Below, piece by piece: positions 7,520 to 16,166 of a stretch of DNA of 16,166 nucleotides. The notes beneath the pieces are model-generated. The model saw nothing but the letters and a program-made list of their open reading frames with translations. It did not search any database and was not told where the DNA came from. This DNA comes from Fomitopsis serialis (taxonomy: Eukaryota; Basidiomycota; Agaricomycetes; Polyporales; Fomitopsidaceae): assembly GCF_022376445.1 (NCBI RefSeq), contig NW_025955654.1, forward strand, positions 1 through 16,166, read 5' to 3'. Numbering within the stretch: the stretch's first letter is position 1; every line of letters starts with the position of its first letter. Both the position numbers and the translations under genes were made by a program.

Positions 7520-10340
7520 TCAGACGTCAACAGGAACACCGTCGATATCCTCTTCCATAGGTTCCCCGTCAATGGGATCCCCATCCATGGGCTCACCGTC
7601 GATGTCATCCATGGGTACGCCGTCAATGTCATCAATCGGAACACCGTCAACGTCGTCCATAGGTTCCCCATCGATGTCAGCAACCGGCGGCGAAACACCC
7701 ACGCCTTGAGCAGGTTTATCCTCATCATCGCTTCCCAGATCCATCTGTTCGCCCTCATCCGAGTCTGCTGCAGCAGTCTCGACTTCTACAGCGAGCTCGT
7801 GTGCGGGCTTGAAGGAGATTGCCTTGAACTTGGATACCGTTGGTGTGTTCTGCCTTACTTGGGTCGTCTCCACCTCCTCTTCCGGCGTAGTATCCTGTGC
7901 GATCGAGCCCTCCAACCGTGCACGCAGTCCGGAGGTGAAGTCTGGAGAGAAGACAATCCAGTCCTCCCAGATGTCGAGAACCGCTGTAATTTGCTTTTTG
8001 AACGTTTCTGCAGTGATACGCCCAGGGAAGGAGTGATAGATGGTCGATAGATGATCGAAGACAAGGCCAAGACGCGACTGAAACTCTTGTCGAAACTTCC
8101 AAGCCATGGGCAGCGGCGCAGCGGAATTGTGCAGGATGTCGCAAATGAGATGCAGGCGCGCAACTTTGCGCGGCACTGGAGTCCCATCGACAATTAAGGA
8201 TGCAATGATGATGTCGGAGACCTGCAGTTATTGTCAGCATTTCGCGAATCCGTCGACTAAACTACTGACCTCTGCCGCTGCCTCAGCATGCTCAAGGCTG
8301 AACGCCATGCACCGCGCAATTTCCCCGCGTTTTCCGCTGAGCGCACGCAGCATCGCTTCAAATCTTTTTCGAGCACGCTTGCCCAGCTCATTCTTCCTAC
8401 CATGCTCCCTTTCCGACTCTTCGGCAGAGTCTGTGGAATATACGGAGTTGTATCCCTGGTCGACAGCCCGCTTCATCAGTGATTGCGATTGGTCAAGAGA
8501 AGCAGATCGTACCTCGTCATCGAATTCTGGCTCTATTGCATCATTGCGATCCAATAATGAGCGGAAATATTTGTGCCTCCAGTGCTACATGACGGTCAGC
8601 AATTCAATATCAGCCGCACCAGAATCTACACCGAACTTACGTCGCGTTTCAGGAAGGCATACCTAGGATTTGCTTTCTCCCTCTCTTTGAGGTTCTCCTC
8701 GTATTCTGCATCATGACCCTTGACTTCGGTAGCAACCAACCGGATGAACTGATCCGAGATCTCTTCGTCCAGACCAAGATGCACTGCACGTGGACTCTGG
8801 GAGCGTCGAGGCGATCGACTGGCGAATCGTCTGCGACTAGTGGAACGGTGCCGGTAGCCAGGAGGTGAAGGAGAGTAATCACGACCTCGCGAGTGACTTC
8901 GTGATCGCCTGGAAGGCCGATGCCTACCGGAGCCTTCATACTCTCGAGACCGGGATCGAGAGCGCGAGGGAGAGTAAGAGTGATGCCGACTCAATCGCTC
9001 GCGTGAGCGACTCCGCGACCTTGATCTAGACCTTGATGGCGACCGTGAAGACGCCTTCTTCGTAACTACTGTAGAGAACTATGTGAGGCCGATTTTTGGT
9101 AGGCAGTCAGCGGACGCACTATAAAGAGGCTTCGCAGCGATCGGTACGGCTTTACTCCAGCCGACGCGGAGAACCGAACCTCCCCAGTCGAATCCGTCTA
9201 ATTCTCTCAGCGCAGCCTCTGCATCTTTGCGCTTCATGAATGACACGAAGCCACTCAGACCTGCGTTCTTCGTCCGTCGGGAAGCTGTCATTTCCGCACC
9301 AGGCCCATGAGTAGCGTCTCCTCTGGGCCACATGACTTTCACCTAGTAGGATATGTAGACGAAGTCATGAAGAACGGCCGTGAAGACTTACCGAGCCGAC
9401 GGGTCCACAGCGAGCAAAGAAGGTCCCGAGACTCTGTTCCGTTACATGCGGAGGCAGGTTGGCGACAAAGACATTCGTGGACTGTGTCTCCTGTTATCAC
9501 GGCTGTCACGACTGAAAATTGAGAACATACCGCAGGGTCTCCTCTATCTTTGCTGCCACTTTGCCCCTCGTAGGCTGTTCAGGGCAAATTGGGGTTACTG
9601 ATTTGACACAGTATAGGCTTACGTACCAGCAATCGAGGTGACGGATCTTCCTTGAGTCGCTACTTACAGTGTGAGCAGATATTACGCATATACACTCGAG
9701 GTAGCTCACCATGTCGGGAGAGCCTGGTTTCACGATCAGCCTGCTCTCTACACCATGCAGTCATCAGCCACATTCCTACTGGAGGCGCTTGTCAGCGTAC
9801 CTTTTGATTTCTGCCAGGAAAGAGTCCATTGCGCGTCTTCCTTTGGGTTTTGGTGCAGCTGGCGGAGGAGACGGCGGTTGCTGCGGCAAGTTCGTCTGAC
9901 ACATTACAGTAGCATCACAGGGAAGAACGCACCATGGTATCCAACTCGAAAGCTCGCATGCCTTGACCACCAGCTGCCTTGCCTCGGGTCGCTGGAGCAT
10001 ATGCCGAGCTTTCTCCCGCCTTCACAAATGCCGAAACGCCTTTCTTCCGGTCGACGGCCTCTCCCTGGAACGCATCCAAGAACTCCGCGTATGCTCTAGC
10101 AGCATTCTCCTCTTCTTCCCTGCGTTTAGCTTCGGCTGCCTCCTTTTCCTTCTCCCGCTTAGACTTCCTGACAACGCCCTGCGTGAACACAGAGCGTTTC
10201 TGGTCGTCTACCTCCTTTTGCTATCATGAAGAGCAGTCGGTGAGTGTGTCAGAAAGTTGAAGAGTCTCCGTCCGCACTGGAAACGAAGATTCGTCGTCGT
10301 CATCGAAGAACGCAGCGAGTTTCGACTTCGTTTTGTCCAT
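7520..10340 (-). CDS. SR140: SR140/U2SURP-type U2 snRNP-associated protein (RRM, RS, SURP, CID)
   Basis: This family is associated with the U2 snRNP in pre-mRNA splicing in the nucleus. Exons: 10340-10278, 10220-9933, 9895-9801, 9747-9710, 9650-9627, 9574-9531, 9481-9392, 9342-9120, 9068-8641, 8584-8270, 8221-7520; they sum to 2310 nt (769 residues) with every phase consistent. It starts MDKTKSKLAAFFDDDD. A charged region with AYAEFLDAF is followed by GRSVTSIAAYEGQSGSKDRG. An RRM covers about residues 186-285 (VFVANL, VKVMWPRG, GFVSFMKRKDA). An SR/RS-rich stretch follows to about 370, then a SURP-like module (NPRYAFLKRDHWRHKYFRSLL). A CID-like domain covers about 470-610 (KVARLHLICDILHNS, WEDWIVF). 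The C-terminus is acidic DGxP repeats. The exon 9531-9574 to 9392-9481 acceptor could be CACAG (chosen) or an in-frame AACAG nine bases earlier. The gene is intact and identification is strong. Confidence 0.92.
7523..7678 (-). repeat. Tandem 24-nt repeats encoding acidic DIDGxPMD units at the SR140 C-terminus
   Basis: The last 52 residues consist of six units of the type DIDGEPMD, DVDGVPID, DIDGVPMD and so on, with a three-residue insert (GDP) before the fifth. The period is 8 residues or 24 nt, and the DNA units have diverged at third positions. Similar DGxP(I/L) repeats occur in animal SR140, so the protein motif is probably functional and not a simple microsatellite. Confidence 0.85.
9896..9932 (-). 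other. Very short (37-nt) intron in SR140
   Basis: The donor is GTGCGT after FELDTM and the acceptor GTGTCAG before TNLPQQPP, both in phase 0, with CTACTGTAAT as a possible branch site. Since 37 is not a multiple of three, reading through would shift the frame, and both flanking frames carry family-like sequence. It is the shortest intron in the window. Confidence 0.65.
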
Positions 10341-10827
10341 ATGCCAAAGCAAGTCCTGACGAGGTGGCGAATGTCCGTGCGCGCTACGCGAGTAGAAGTG
10401 AGTGCTCTGAAGCGAGAAGTGTATTAGGCGCCCTACACTCAACGAAGTTGACGCTCCCATCAGCTTACCAAACTTGGGAATTATACTGAACGCCCCCTTT
10501 AGGCGCCGACATAAGTAGGCGATCCGGCCATTTGCAGTAGTCATACAAAGGTACGCGAACAGTAAGCACTCTCAGGGTAGTTTTCTAACAGTCATCGCAG
10601 CACATCGTGCGGTCACCGTACATATATTGTGCGTTGCACTAGGATAACATCGAGCGAATGTGGTATACAATGACAGCGATATCAAGAGCAGAGCAATCGA
10701 ACACATGTCCGTGTGTAATGCGCAAACCCTACAGCATTGACCCCTGATCTACAGTTGTGGATACAATTGGACCTTTTTCATGATCACGATAGGTTGCTCT
10801 AAGAGGGCTCTGAACGGGAAAATCGTA
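10341..10827. other. Intergenic region: SR140 promoter and PPT1 3' flank
   Basis: This 487-bp gap holds two identical TTAGGCGCC direct repeats at 10424-10432 and 10499-10507, about 85-165 bp upstream of the SR140 ATG; on the SR140 strand they read GGCGCCTAA. Nothing else identifiable is seen, and no RNA gene. Confidence 0.5.
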
Positions 10828-13165
10828 TCACATCAGCAAGCTCGACAAGCCCCCGGACGTGTACGCCATGGGTTTCATTGGCGGATGTGGTTTGGCGTCA
10901 AATTGCGTGTACATTTGCGAGCCGTGTTCATCAATCCGAATCTGCATTGAGAGTCAGTACATGCACTCACCTTGCAGATATATTACTTACGAATGCGCCC
11001 TTGTTCCCTGCTTGGTCTACGTAGTTCGGCGCTGAGAAGACAGTGGTGCAAAGTCCATCATGCTCAATGGCATATCCATCTTGGCATATCCATCAGATTT
11101 TCCTAGCATCATATACGGCATGAACATACCTTGCCGAACTTCGTGACTGCGGATTACGCCTGTCACGCCGTTCAACTGGCACCACCGCTTGGTGACGTCT
11201 GGTCCAAACGCAATGCCGACGCCCTAGGAAGATTTTCAGAAGGTCTGCTAAGTCGTATGGTGATCAATCCTACCCGTTTGCTGGGCCCTCGTCCTGGCAT
11301 CTCTTGAGGGTCTGTCCACAGCAACTCACCTACAATAAGGTGATTCAGCGTCACGTTCGCGGGGGTATGGAAGACGACATTTGCGTACACATGAGTCCTT
11401 CTTGCCCAGGCTGTCGCCCTATGCGGTCGATTTTACGGATCTCGTCGAGGGTAACGCCGTCCTTGCTGAACAGGCCACCATGCACGACGAAGTAACGCTT
11501 CCGGCCTTCAGGTGACAGGATAGCTTTGGCCGCCGGACCTGCCGGGGGCTTCGATGCGCAGATCAAGGTTGAGAGAGGCACTGTAGCGGCCATAATCAGA
11601 GACATCCCAATGATGTTGACCTCGGAGCACTTACTAACGGTGAAGACGTGTGCGAAGAGCTGAGTGCAGATATCAACCAACATGTACAACGTGCGTCGAC
11701 ACATCGGTGCCGCACCTTGTATGTCTGATCCCCGTGCTTGTGTTTTGCTTCGCCTTCGAAGCCATACGTTCGATTCATGTCTTTCGTCTCATGGTTACCC
11801 CGGTTGATGTACATCCGATTGGGATAGAGCCCTGCCCATATATCAGCTCGGAAACAAATCTAAATCTCTTCCGCAACTTACACTTGAAAGCGAACGCGGT
11901 GAGGATGACCTCTATCGACCATGAGCCCCGATCAACGAGGTCCCCGTTCATAAGCAAACAATGCTTGTCGGTTGGATAACCCGTGAGAGATAAGAGGTGC
12001 AGAACGTCATAGAATTGACCTGCAGAAGTAGATGAGATCGATACGAGCAAGATTGAGAGGCGTATACATACCGTGAACATCGCCGATCACATCACAGGTC
12101 ATACCCTCCTCAACGTCCAGCGTCACTAAGCTTTCTTCCTGGACGAACGCTTGATGCGCTCCCAAGACTATTTCCCATACATATCTTAACGTGCATTCCC
12201 TTATTACAGAGTACATTATTGATCAGAAGAATCGCACCGCACCTTCTTGGCAAAGTCTTGCCCTCCTTGAACCACTCAATCATAGCATTGATGAATTCGA
12301 GGTTGATGTTGTACTTGCCCCCCTCGGTTGTAGGCAGTTGCGGACCCTTATAGCTGCGGTCGAGATCACATCCGCCTGCCACTCATGCTGTCATAAGCTA
12401 GCCGGAGCGCGGAAGCTATGTACTCACCTTCAGAGATGATCGCTAAACATCGCTCTACTGGACTCGCCTCCTCCTCCATCTCAATGGCTTTCTCAAATTC
12501 CGATTTTCGCATGATCTTCGCCGTGCTGTCCATTTGTTGACGAACGAGTGCATTGTTCGGTTCGAGCGCAAGCACCTTCTTGAAGTCCGCAATGGCCTGC
12601 TTAAATTTCATTGTCTGCAAGTAGCATGTCGCTCGCCTGTGCACGGCAGTGTAATTAATGTGCCAGATCAAAAAAAACGTTGTGTCTGCTCACCGATAGT
12701 AGGCTTTCGAATAGTTTGGATCCAATTCAATCGCATGTGCTGTAGGCCGTGCATATTGCAGCGTAGTTCCAAGTAACGGTACACAGACTTACCAGCATCA
12801 CTAAGCCCGTATCCATGCTCCTCCAATTTGATGCGCGTGTACGCGCGGTTGCACCAAAAAGTAGCATCAAATGGGTTCAACTCAATGGCTTTTGAGTAGA
12901 GCTCCGCTGCTTTATTGAAGTCATGGCCTACAATTCATGATCTCACGCTGAGTGCCTGGTCGTCTGACTGAGTGAGTGGAACGATGGGGGTAGGAGACGT
13001 ACCGGTGAAAGCCCTATTGGCCTCTGCCTTAAACCTCACAGCTCCCTGTCTATCTTGCTCTGAGACATCCTCCAAACTCAGCTTGGAGAATGTGGGTGAC
13101 GGGGGAAGCGAGGTCACGGCAGTCGAATCTGTTGGCGACGAAGGGATTGATGTTGAGTCGCTCAT
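10828..13165 (-). CDS. PPT1: Serine/threonine protein phosphatase 5 (TPR-phosphatase)
   Basis: PP5/Ppt1 is a metal-dependent PPP phosphatase whose N-terminal TPR domain binds Hsp90. Exons: 13165-13003, 12927-12793, 12739-12694, 12636-12428, 12375-12243, 12184-12072, 12019-11882, 11831-11716, 11659-11635, 11580-11389, 11329-11274, 11223-11130, 11079-10991, 10941-10828; total 1623 nt (540 residues), all phases consistent. TPR units occupy about residues 40-155 ([48 protein letters not shown]). The catalytic motifs are all present: GDVHG (about 262-266), GDLVDRG (291-297), RGNHE (323-327), HGG (393-395), RSHEV (467-471) and SAPNYVDQ. The end is [16 protein letters not shown]. The protein is slightly longer than the human (499) and yeast (513) proteins because of an N-terminal S/T/P-rich leader. 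The gene is intact. Confidence 0.96.
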
Positions 13166-13494
13166 TTTCAGCTATCCGCTGCGAGTACAGTCAGCTCCTG
13201 ATATCCCGATTCGAATGATGCGGCAAGAGGAGCAGTGAAGACGCGTAGCAACGCGTCGGCTTCGTATGCGAGTGAGAGTCGGATTGTGAGACGCAGCCAC
13301 CGCGAATCCTGTGGGAAGTCCAAAATGTGATTACGTAAGCACAGCGAGTAGCGAATCAGGCCGTCGTCTGTTTCGTTCGTACGGACCGCTGTCATGCACT
13401 GGCATATGCATATCAATTCCCGACAACTGAGGACATATAGAAGAGTGACTAATCCGGCAACATAATACAGCTCTATGTCGACTTCCTGGCTTGC
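13166..13494. other. Intergenic region: PPT1 promoter and MRI1 3' flank
   Basis: This 329-bp gap contains an open frame of 82 codons on the minus strand (13416-13168) with no recognisable similarity. It lies where the PPT1 5' UTR and promoter should be. The notable signal is a palindromic pair of ACGCGT boxes, listed separately. Confidence 0.5.
13240..13257. promoter_or_regulatory. Inverted pair of ACGCGT (MCB-like) boxes upstream of PPT1
   Basis: GACGCGT at 13240-13246, a 4-nt spacer AGCA, then ACGCGTC at 13251-13257 form a perfect inverted repeat about 75-92 bp before the PPT1 ATG. ACGCGT is the MluI cell-cycle box bound by MBF in yeasts. Function here is inferred from position only. Confidence 0.4.
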
Positions 13495-14971
13495 TCAAAC
13501 AATACTCGATAAGTCAAACCCACTCGCTCCATCCGTCTTGACCGCCACCCCCTTCTCCGTCACGATAGCAGTGATTAATTCCGCGGGAGTGACATCAAAA
13601 CTAGGGTTGTAAACCCCTTCAAGGTTCTCCGGGGTGACCATAACAGTTGCTTGCTGCTTCACGCCCTGAGCGTTCAATGCGTATGGATACACGGCTCCCC
13701 GAACAAGTCGTGGCTCGATGGCGGGCCTGTGCTCGATAGGGATCCTGGAGAAACGCAGTCAGCTAGGTATCGCGAAGATAACTCAAGGGACCTACGCGTT
13801 GCCACTGGCTATGTCAAGATCGACGGTGCTTATTGGGGCCACGACGATGAATGGTATATTGTGTCGCGATGCAAGGACCGCAGCGTTGTACGTGCCGACC
13901 TGTTACCTGCATGTTAGACTAATTTGGCGAACGTGTAGCATATGCATACCTTGTTAGCCGTGTCGCCGTTCCGTGCTATGCGGTCGGCTCCTACAACTGT
14001 GCACATGATTCGTCTTGTCAGCGCCCCATGGATGCAGGGAATGACCGAACACACCGACAGCATGGACGTCATTATGCTGGAATAGCGACCCCACCATGCT
14101 ATCGCAGAGCATAGTCGAAGGTATGTTCAACGTCAAGAGTTCCAGTGCTGTGAGTCTGCGCGAGATATGAGCTCGCGTATTCTGAGACTACTGTTGCCTA
14201 CTGACCTAGACCCCTGGTGGTAGGGTGTGGATTGCGTGAAGAAAGCTCGGCTTAACTTTCCTGTCTCGTGGAGGTATGTAATCAATCCCAATGCTGTGCC
14301 ATAACCCTACACAAGTCCGTAAATGCAGATACAGCAGCGCATGCACGCTACGCACAGATGTTGCCAGCGACCCAGTGTTGCATACTGTCATGACATTGAA
14401 ATTCTCTGTGGGCTTGCCCTTCGCCTTCACCTGCTCGATCAACCAGTCCCCTCCCCACTTCGACATTCTCTTGTTTCGAGAGACGTCTTCAGCATCGATC
14501 TCACGCCCCTCTACTATCAAATCCTGGGCAGTGGTGCGTGCGTCCTTGCCCTCCTCAAGGGAAATTCGGAGTCTGTGCTTCAGCCGCCGTGTAGCCGCCC
14601 CGAGGTTGACTGCGGTCGGACGCGCGGTGTACAAGAAGTCGAGCTTCGAAATGACGTATGCATTCAGTAGGTCCGGCGAAGCAAGCCATTCAGGCGCAGG
14701 CTCGGTCTGCAGTGCTCGGGAGAGATGGGATGCTATAGTCAGAGCGGCGAGTGAAGCGATCGCCGGGGCACCTCGAATCTATGTCGTGACGAAGATGGCT
14801 GGTTATTGCGGGTCTCCCAAATGAATACGACTTCATACTTTCATGGACTTGATAGCATCGTGAGCTTGCTCGATGGAGCCGATCTCGATGAACTCAGTGG
14901 TATGCGGCAGCAAGAGCTGGTTGACAATCTCCGATCTTGTCTCCCGAAGTCTTGATAGATGTCAGGGCCAT
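13495..14971 (-). CDS. MRI1: Methylthioribose-1-phosphate isomerase, with a frameshift near the N-terminus
   Basis: This enzyme converts 5-methylthioribose-1-phosphate to 5-methylthioribulose-1-phosphate in the methionine salvage pathway, and belongs to the eIF2B alpha/MtnA family. Exons: 14971-14839, 14778-14356, 14306-14206, 14155-14055, 13996-13950, 13899-13796, 13744-13495. Recognisable blocks are [52 protein letters not shown] with the catalytic-type Cys, [45 protein letters not shown] (catalytic Asp region), and [20 protein letters not shown]. The length would be about 385 residues, within the family range. The first exon holds one base too many at about 14931-14932: [13 protein letters not shown] and [10 protein letters not shown] lie in adjacent frames. 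Downstream splicing is regular, and the family call is firm. Confidence 0.93.
14931..14932 (-). other. Single-base frameshift point in MRI1
   Basis: The coding strand reads AAGATCGGAGATTGTC. The conserved N-terminus expects GDKI directly followed by EIVNQ, that is AAGATCGAGATTGTC, so one G is extra. Exon 14839-14971 is 133 nt, one more than a multiple of three, while its downstream junction is in phase 0. No intron can fit here. Confidence 0.75.
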
Positions 14972-15221
14972 ACTGACCGAGCAAGCACAGATGCTGAGAA
15001 TATCGGTATGAAGAGTCAACTGGACTTCAAAGCAAGAGAGTGAGCGAGCTGCACAGCCGCGATTGAACACCGAAGACAATTCTGCGGCATCAGCTATTGC
15101 GGAGGATGAGGCATCTCAAATCGGTGATCTGGATCGATCGAGAGATGCACGTGCTACCGACCGCCTGGGATTTGTCCTCCGTTAAATCCGGAGACAGACG
15201 CCCACTGTTGTCGCGGGCGGC
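14972..15221. other. Short intergenic region: MRI1 promoter and DAL3 3' flank
   Basis: This 250-bp gap lies between same-strand genes. It contains a palindromic CACGTG E-box at 15148-15153, 177 bp before the MRI1 ATG. In yeasts CACGTG is the Cbf1 site of sulfur-metabolism genes, which would suit methionine salvage, but a single hexamer proves nothing. No other feature is seen. Confidence 0.4.
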
Positions 15222-16166
15222 CTAAACGACCCCACACGCCACGCACTCTCCCTGACATGCTTGAGCCAAACATACATCGCAATTTACTGATTTGAAAACA
15301 CATTTACGCATCTGATTGGGAAAGCGCACGCTGGAGAACCCAGCCGAGCCATCCAACTCGACAATTTCACAGTCCAGCTTATCCCCGTTCCCTACTTGCG
15401 TCTCAACACACGTGAAGTCCATTGTCTAGCAACATTAAATTAGTATTCTGCAAGCAATTATGACCATGAGGCGAGCTCACCCGATCGATGACGGCCATAG
15501 GATGGTCTTGGGGAGTGACATCAGTATTACGACCCACACCGTTGTAATGAAAAAAGAACTCACGCCAGATCCCGTGTTGTAGACGATTCCTTGCCCAGCA
15601 GTTGCAATGAATGCGCGCATGCTCTGGAGGTCGGGCTTGTCATCTGCACCATTCTTTGCCACGATCACCAGGTACGTCTCTCCTGGGCTGTCTAGACCCT
15701 CTCCGCCACCCATAGGAATGAACGCCTGGTTCGTACAGGGGTGCCTCTCGAGCAGCTTGACCTCCCACTGACCACCCGGAGCAACTTCGATTGGCTTGCA
15801 TCGGTAGATGGAGAGGCCTGACGTAGCTCCGGTATCCGCGGGATATGACGACTCGAGCAACGCGAGCTTATGGAATTTCACGGCGGTTCCCTGGTTCGCA
15901 CCCGTGATGCGTGTGGCACGCGGAGACGGCACGGCATTCAAATCGGAGTAAGCCTGGACAACCTGTCCAAACGGTGCGAAGGCTTCCGGAGTGAGTGGAA
16001 GTGCGGGCAGGATAGGACCGGCTGGGCTCGCTGCGGTTTGGGCTTTGTGCCGTCGAATCGTCGTAGAAGCCGACTCGCCTTGTTGAATGTTTGCGCCCGC
16101 ACTTTCGCTTGCGGCGCCTGGCGGCACCGGTGCTGTGATATCACCGCCCGTCCTCCGAGCAACTAT
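15222..16166 (-). CDS. DAL3: Ureidoglycolate lyase (5' end beyond the window), with a frameshift at the first splice junction
   Basis: Ureidoglycolate lyase splits ureidoglycolate to glyoxylate and urea, the last step of allantoin use. Visible exons: 16166-15564 (open to the edge), 15506-15481, 15425-15222. Family blocks are LTPEAFAPFGQVVQ near the domain start, then LSIYRCKP, VKLLERHP, QAFIPMG, YLVIVAKNG, GIVYNTGS, HPMAVIDR and MDFTCVETQVGNGDKLDCE. The intron at 15426-15480 has a perfect TACTAAT branch sequence. The W-H-H-P motif should span the 15507-15563 intron, but the exon ends GGATCTGGC; one T more would give GSW-H. As given, the frame is lost there. A linker of about 60 residues rich in Ala, Ser and Gln precedes the domain and begins IVARRTGGD at the edge, so the start codon is outside. 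Upstream could be an allantoicase domain. The last ~30 residues are Cys-rich and unusual. Confidence 0.9.
15566..15570 (-). other. Single-base frameshift point in DAL3 beside a splice donor
   Basis: The exon ends ACGGGATCTGGC followed by donor GTGAGT, in phase 0. The next exon (15506-15481) encodes HPMAVIDR only if entered in phase 1. Adding a single T (GGATCTTGGC) gives GSW plus H across the junction, matching the conserved Trp-His-His-Pro of the family. Confidence 0.65.

Noticed and set aside
13168..13416. An 82-codon minus-strand frame between MRI1 and PPT1
   Set aside because: It has no similarity to any family I recognise and sits in the expected PPT1 5' region.
13745..13795. An apparent stop (TAG) inside MRI1 after IASGNA
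   Set aside because: It is the start of an intron: donor GC|GTAGGT with acceptor CTCCAG|GATCCC joins NA to IPIEHRP in frame.
1..16166. A functional gene cluster or operon, because all six genes share one strand
   Set aside because: The products belong to unrelated pathways, each gene has its own introns and a 250-730 bp upstream gap, and same-strand runs of this size arise by chance in fungi.

Overview
The window reads as nuclear DNA of a filamentous basidiomycete, most likely an agaricomycete. The genes are cut by many short introns (48-60 nt in most cases, with GT..AG ends and CTRAY-type branch sites). Exons are moderately GC-rich. The conserved peptides (for example the ERO1 block [11 protein letters not shown] and an Scp160-like KH protein) look like those of mushroom-forming fungi. 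The genus cannot be named from sequence alone. There are no bacterial features, CRISPR array or recognisable RNA gene.

All six protein genes lie on the minus strand, so their order of transcription is right to left. From the left edge: (1) ERO1, endoplasmic reticulum oxidoreductin, ATG at 2316-2318, ten exons visible and the 3' end beyond the left edge; (2) an SCP160/vigilin-type multi-KH RNA-binding protein, 3045-7053; (3) the SR140/U2SURP-type U2 snRNP-associated splicing factor, 7520-10340; (4) the TPR-containing serine/threonine phosphatase PP5/PPT1, 10828-13165, with thirteen introns; (5) methylthioribose-1-phosphate isomerase MRI1, 13495-14971; (6) ureidoglycolate lyase (DAL3), 15222 to the right edge, still open there and possibly the tail of an allantoicase fusion. 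The genes serve unrelated housekeeping jobs: disulfide formation, translation and RNA binding, splicing, signalling, methionine salvage, purine nitrogen salvage. I see no pathway cluster. Intergenic gaps are 250-730 bp and hold promoters and UTRs.

Three things stand out. First, two ERO1 introns are about seven times longer than every other intron. One contains a 334-bp segment bounded by 32-33 nt inverted repeats, and removing it leaves a normal 50-nt intron; this is a strong MITE candidate. Second, three otherwise intact genes each carry one clear single-base frameshift (SCP160 near 5349-5353, MRI1 near 14931, DAL3 near 15566-15570), and a fourth may sit at the ERO1 exon 1/2 junction. Conserved protein is resumed immediately after each, and all splice sites and catalytic motifs are otherwise kept, so base-level sequence errors are the likeliest cause. 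Third, some promoters carry repeated short motifs: four same-direction ACGTGT copies before ERO1, a palindromic pair of ACGCGT before PPT1, and CACGTG before MRI1. I found no convincing wholly new system.

Exon coordinates were worked out by hand from splice signals and reading-frame continuity. No alignment or database search was run; family comparisons rest on knowledge of the families.
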